From Bacteroidota bacterium (GTDB lineage: Bacteria > Bacteroidota > Ignavibacteria > UBA10030 > UBA8401), in assembly GCA_030824175.1 (NCBI GenBank), contig JAVBYH010000309.1, positions 1 to 9,669 of the forward strand: a DNA stretch of 9,669 nt, written 5' to 3'. Positions 7,592-9,669 of this stretch are shown piece by piece (position 1 is the stretch's first letter; each line of letters begins with the position of its first letter). The translations under genes and the position numbers were made by a program. The notes below the pieces were generated by a model. The model saw nothing but the letters and a program-made list of their open reading frames with translations, was not told the origin of the DNA and searched no databases.

Positions 7592-7631
7592 GGTATCTTT
7601 CAGTCCTTTCTTCTTGAGAAGTAATTCGATA

Positions 7632-7662
7632 CAAATGTACCCATATTCTGCAAAATATGCAA
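7632..7662 (-). promoter_or_regulatory. rpmB promoter with an internal dyad
   Basis: On the minus strand TTGCAT (7662-7657), 17-nt spacer, TACATT (7639-7634), and the -10 region extends to TACATTTG, matching the Bacteroidota TAnnTTTG box. An 18-bp near-perfect palindrome (7642-7659; CATATT and AATATG outer arms, TGCA centre, one mismatched pair) fills the spacer and overlaps the -35 box, a classic operator position. Confidence 0.65.
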
Positions 7663-7682
7663 GATATTTTTCTTCCCGCGGT

Positions 7683-9047
7683 CTACGAAAGATGTATTTC
7701 TTTCCCGACCTCCGCCGTGTGCACTTTCATGGCCGGATGGCGCTCGAGGATGGCCCTGCCCATCCAATGGATGGCGGGTTCGTCTCCGTGCACGAGCACG
7801 ACGCGCGAAGGGGAGAGCCTGTCGACGATGGACAGGAGTTCCTCCCTGCGGCTGTGGGCGGAGAAGCGGAAGGGGATAATGTCGCACTCCACCGACTGCG
7901 GGGGCAGCGTGTCCGTCAAGCAGATGGACATGCCGCGCCTGGCCGAGACGAGACGGTAGCCGGGCGTGTTCGGATCCATGTAGCCTACGGTGAAGATCGC
8001 GCTTCCTTTTTGCTGCAGCCAGCGCCTCGTGAGGCCGAAGCTTGTGGTGCGCTCCACGACCATGCCGCTTGCCGCAAGCACGATGCACGGCGATCGGAAA
8101 TAATCCTCCGGCCGCTGCACGTCGAAGATGTTCCGCTGCGGGAGTTCCAGGAGTTCAATGTCCGGATTCGCCACCGGAACGACGAAGCGGTTCTTGTCGT
8201 AGACCATGCAGATCTTCTTCCCGAGACCCGCCGTATAGACGGGAACTTCGGGGAGGGAACCTTTCCTCATGAGCGCGAAGACCGTGGCGAGCATCTCCTG
8301 CATTTTCCCGAGCGCGAAGACGGGGATGAGCACGGAGCCGGCGCGGCCGAAGACGGCGTTGGCCTCTTTCGCCAGACGTTTCGCCTCGACTCCCCACGGA
8401 GGAAGCGTCACCGAATTCGTCGCGCCGTGTGTGCATTCGAGCACCACCGTGTCCACCGGTCCCTCGGGGAGTGTGCAGCCGACGAGCAACTGCTGGCTGC
8501 TGAGATTGATGTCGCCGGTGAAGAAGACGGTGTGGCCGTCATGCTGCAGCAGTACGGAGGAGGAGCCGAGGATGTGTCCGGCGTCGTGGAACGAGGCCTT
8601 CACGGGTTCCCTGCCCTGATGGCGGTACCCGGCGATGTCGAACCGCTCGGTATAGGCGCGCCACTCCATGCTCTGCACGAGCAGATCGATCTCCTGATGC
8701 GAGTACGGGGTGATCGTCGGATCGTCCGCATACTGTTCGCGGAGGATGCCGGCGGCGTTGTGGAGCGTGAGCTCGGCGAGCGCGCGCGTCTGCGGCGTCG
8801 TGACGATGCGGACATGGGGCGCCGCCTGGACGAGGAACGGGAGCGCGTCCAGATGGTCCTGATGCGCGTGCGTGACGAGCGCGGCGTCCACGGGCCGCTC
8901 CGCGAGCAGATCGAACCGGGGCATCGCATCGATGCCGGTCTTCCGCGGATGCATGCCGCAGTCGAGCACGATGCCGGTGGACGCGGCTTCGACGTAGTAA
9001 CAAGACGCGCCGATGTCGCCCGCGCCGCCGAGGGGAAGAAATTTCAT
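7683..9047 (-). CDS. MBL-fold/beta-CASP RNA-processing exonuclease
   Basis: A 454-residue predicted zinc-dependent nuclease of the CPSF73/RNase J-like superfamily (COG1236 type), acting on RNA in the cytoplasm. Metallo-beta-lactamase motifs: D29 (VLDCG), H60-x-H62-x-D64-H65, H158 in HDAGHILGSS and D179 in FTGDIN. Beta-CASP motifs: A is E204 within ECTHG, where relatives usually have ESTYG; B is H398 (FSAHSRREEL); C is H420 (VHGD). The beta-CASP domain spans about 215-375, including PVFALGKMQEML (242-253) and LAASGM (324-329), and the C-terminal RNA-metabolising segment is 393-440. All metal ligands are present, so it is probably active. It begins 21 nt after the thioesterase gene, in a probable pepA-thioesterase-nuclease operon, with only a weak ribosome-binding site. 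Whether it cuts endo- or exonucleolytically cannot be told. Confidence 0.88.
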   Translation of the reverse strand: MKFLPLGGAGDIGASCYYVEAASTGIVLDCGMHPRKTGIDAMPRFDLLAERPVDAALVTHAHQDHLDALPFLVQAAPHVRIVTTPQTRALAELTLHNAAGILREQYADDPTITPYSHQEIDLLVQSMEWRAYTERFDIAGYRHQGREPVKASFHDAGHILGSSSVLLQHDGHTVFFTGDINLSSQQLLVGCTLPEGPVDTVVLECTHGATNSVTLPPWGVEAKRLAKEANAVFGRAGSVLIPVFALGKMQEMLATVFALMRKGSLPEVPVYTAGLGKKICMVYDKNRFVVPVANPDIELLELPQRNIFDVQRPEDYFRSPCIVLAASGMVVERTTSFGLTRRWLQQKGSAIFTVGYMDPNTPGYRLVSARRGMSICLTDTLPPQSVECDIIPFRFSAHSRREELLSIVDRLSPSRVVLVHGDEPAIHWMGRAILERHPAMKVHTAEVGKEIHLS

Positions 9048-9068
9048 GATCGTTGACCCGCCCTGTGG

Positions 9069-9479
9069 TCAGATGCTGTACATGTCGATGACGTCCTGCG
9101 GCAGTCGTTCGGCTCGGCCTGTTGCGGTGCTGATGAGCGTGTAGTCGAAGTATCCGTCCGCCGAGAGTTTGCCGTTCGATTTTCTGAGAATCTGAAAGTC
9201 GACGCGCGCATGCGTGTCCGCCACTTCACCGATGCATGTGCGCACGCGCACTGTCTCTCCCATTACGAGCGGACGCTTGAACTTGATGAAGCACGTGTTG
9301 ACCACCCAGCCGAACCCGCGCGCGGTGAACTTTTCCATGGACATGCCGTAGCATTTCTCCATCTGTTCGTAGCGGGCCGCGAGCACATAATCGAGGTAGC
9401 GCGCGTTGTGTACGTGGTTGTTCATGTCGATGTCGTCGGGACGGACAGTGACCTCGGATTCGAATGTCGTGTATGCCAT
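9069..9479 (-). CDS. Hotdog-fold acyl-CoA thioesterase (4HBT/YbgC-like)
   Basis: A 136-residue cytosolic thioesterase that would hydrolyse an acyl-CoA or acyl-ACP thioester. The N-terminal motif around residues 13-31 (R-x-x-D-I-D-M-N-N-H-V-H-N-A-R-Y-L-D-Y) is the 4HBT signature; D16 or D18 is the expected active-site acid. A long hydrophobic hotdog helix follows (about 26-45), then the beta-strand blocks IKFKRPLVMGETVRVRT (65-81) and ARVDFQILRK (91-100). Length is typical. The ATG at 9479 lies 7 nt after the pepA stop, with only a weak GGTGA upstream, so translation may be coupled to pepA. The substrate (short, medium or aromatic acyl group) cannot be predicted. Confidence 0.85.
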   Translation of the reverse strand: MAYTTFESEVTVRPDDIDMNNHVHNARYLDYVLAARYEQMEKCYGMSMEKFTARGFGWVVNTCFIKFKRPLVMGETVRVRTCIGEVADTHARVDFQILRKSNGKLSADGYFDYTLISTATGRAERLPQDVIDMYSI

Positions 9480-9486
9480 GTGTGTG

Positions 9487-9669
9487 TTATTTCACCGTTC
9501 GTAGATATTCAATGAGTAGGCGGACGCCGACGCCCGAGGCGCCCTTGGGTATATAATCGTAGGTCTCCTCGAGGTACGACGTGCCCGCGATGTCCAGGTG
9601 CACCCATTTTAGCGTGCCGGCGAAGTGCTTCAGGAATGCGCCGCCGGTGATCGCACCGGCCCACCGCCC
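9487..9669 (-). CDS. pepA: Leucyl aminopeptidase (M17), C-terminal fragment
   Basis: The last 60 residues of a cytosolic M17 aminopeptidase, cut by the window's right edge. The reading begins GRWAGAITGGAFLKHF, matching the NTGGRWGGAITAAAFL block of PepA, then WVHLDIAGT at 22-30 of the fragment, and ends with the family's KGASGVGVRLLIEYL (46-60 region) and the TAA at 9487-9489. These blocks lie after the two-zinc active site, which is outside the window, so catalytic residues cannot be checked. It is the most upstream gene seen in the probable operon with the thioesterase and nuclease. An M17 identity rests on this short but distinctive tail. Confidence 0.9.
   Translation of the reverse strand, partial: GRWAGAITGGAFLKHFAGTLKWVHLDIAGTSYLEETYDYIPKGASGVGVRLLIEYLRTVK

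Noticed and set aside
7584..9056. 490-residue open frame on the plus strand opposite the nuclease gene
   Set aside because: Translation is charged and low in complexity with no known domain, while the minus strand encodes a complete MBL/beta-CASP enzyme. It is a shadow of GC-rich codon use.

Overview
This is a 9.7-kb bacterial chromosomal segment with about ten protein genes, most of them housekeeping. GroEL and GroES look most like those of the Bacteroidota / Chlorobi / Ignavibacteria (FCB) branch. The best promoter candidates carry a TATATT or TACATT -10 box, and the rpmB one reads TACATTTG, which fits the Bacteroidota-type TAnnTTTG element. The coding DNA is fairly GC-rich with long open shadow frames, while the spacers are AT-rich. 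Placement in the FCB group is an inference from protein resemblance only.

Left part (1-1130, minus strand): the start of a CusA/CzcA-type heavy-metal efflux pump gene, running off the window, preceded by a gene for a small secreted cysteine-rich protein. Upstream lies a spacer with two GTTACA repeats two helical turns apart and two GGGCG...CGCCC palindromes, one of which forms the terminator of the next gene. 1131-2408 (minus) is a uracil permease of the UraA type with its transport glutamates intact. 2409-2728 is a divergent promoter region: a uraA promoter candidate one way, and the other way a near-consensus groE promoter overlapped by a perfect CIRCE operator, so HrcA repression is expected.

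Centre (2729-6098, plus strand): groES and groEL with a strong intrinsic terminator, then a metal-dependent M24 aminopeptidase with all five metal ligands. The M24 gene converges on pgpA, and the 140 bp between them holds three more palindromes of the GGGCG family.

Right part (6238-9669, minus strand), read right to left: the 3' end of leucyl aminopeptidase pepA, a hotdog-fold acyl-CoA thioesterase and an MBL/beta-CASP nuclease (spacers of 7 and 21 nt, probably one operon); then rpmB (zinc-ribbon L28) with its own promoter and terminator; then overlapping pgsA and pgpA, whose products catalyse consecutive steps of phosphatidylglycerol synthesis. No tRNA, rRNA, CRISPR array or transposase gene is visible. 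I see no obviously new multi-gene system. The most unusual items are the palindromic repeat family, the cysteine-rich protein ahead of the efflux pump, and the dyad lying inside the rpmB promoter.
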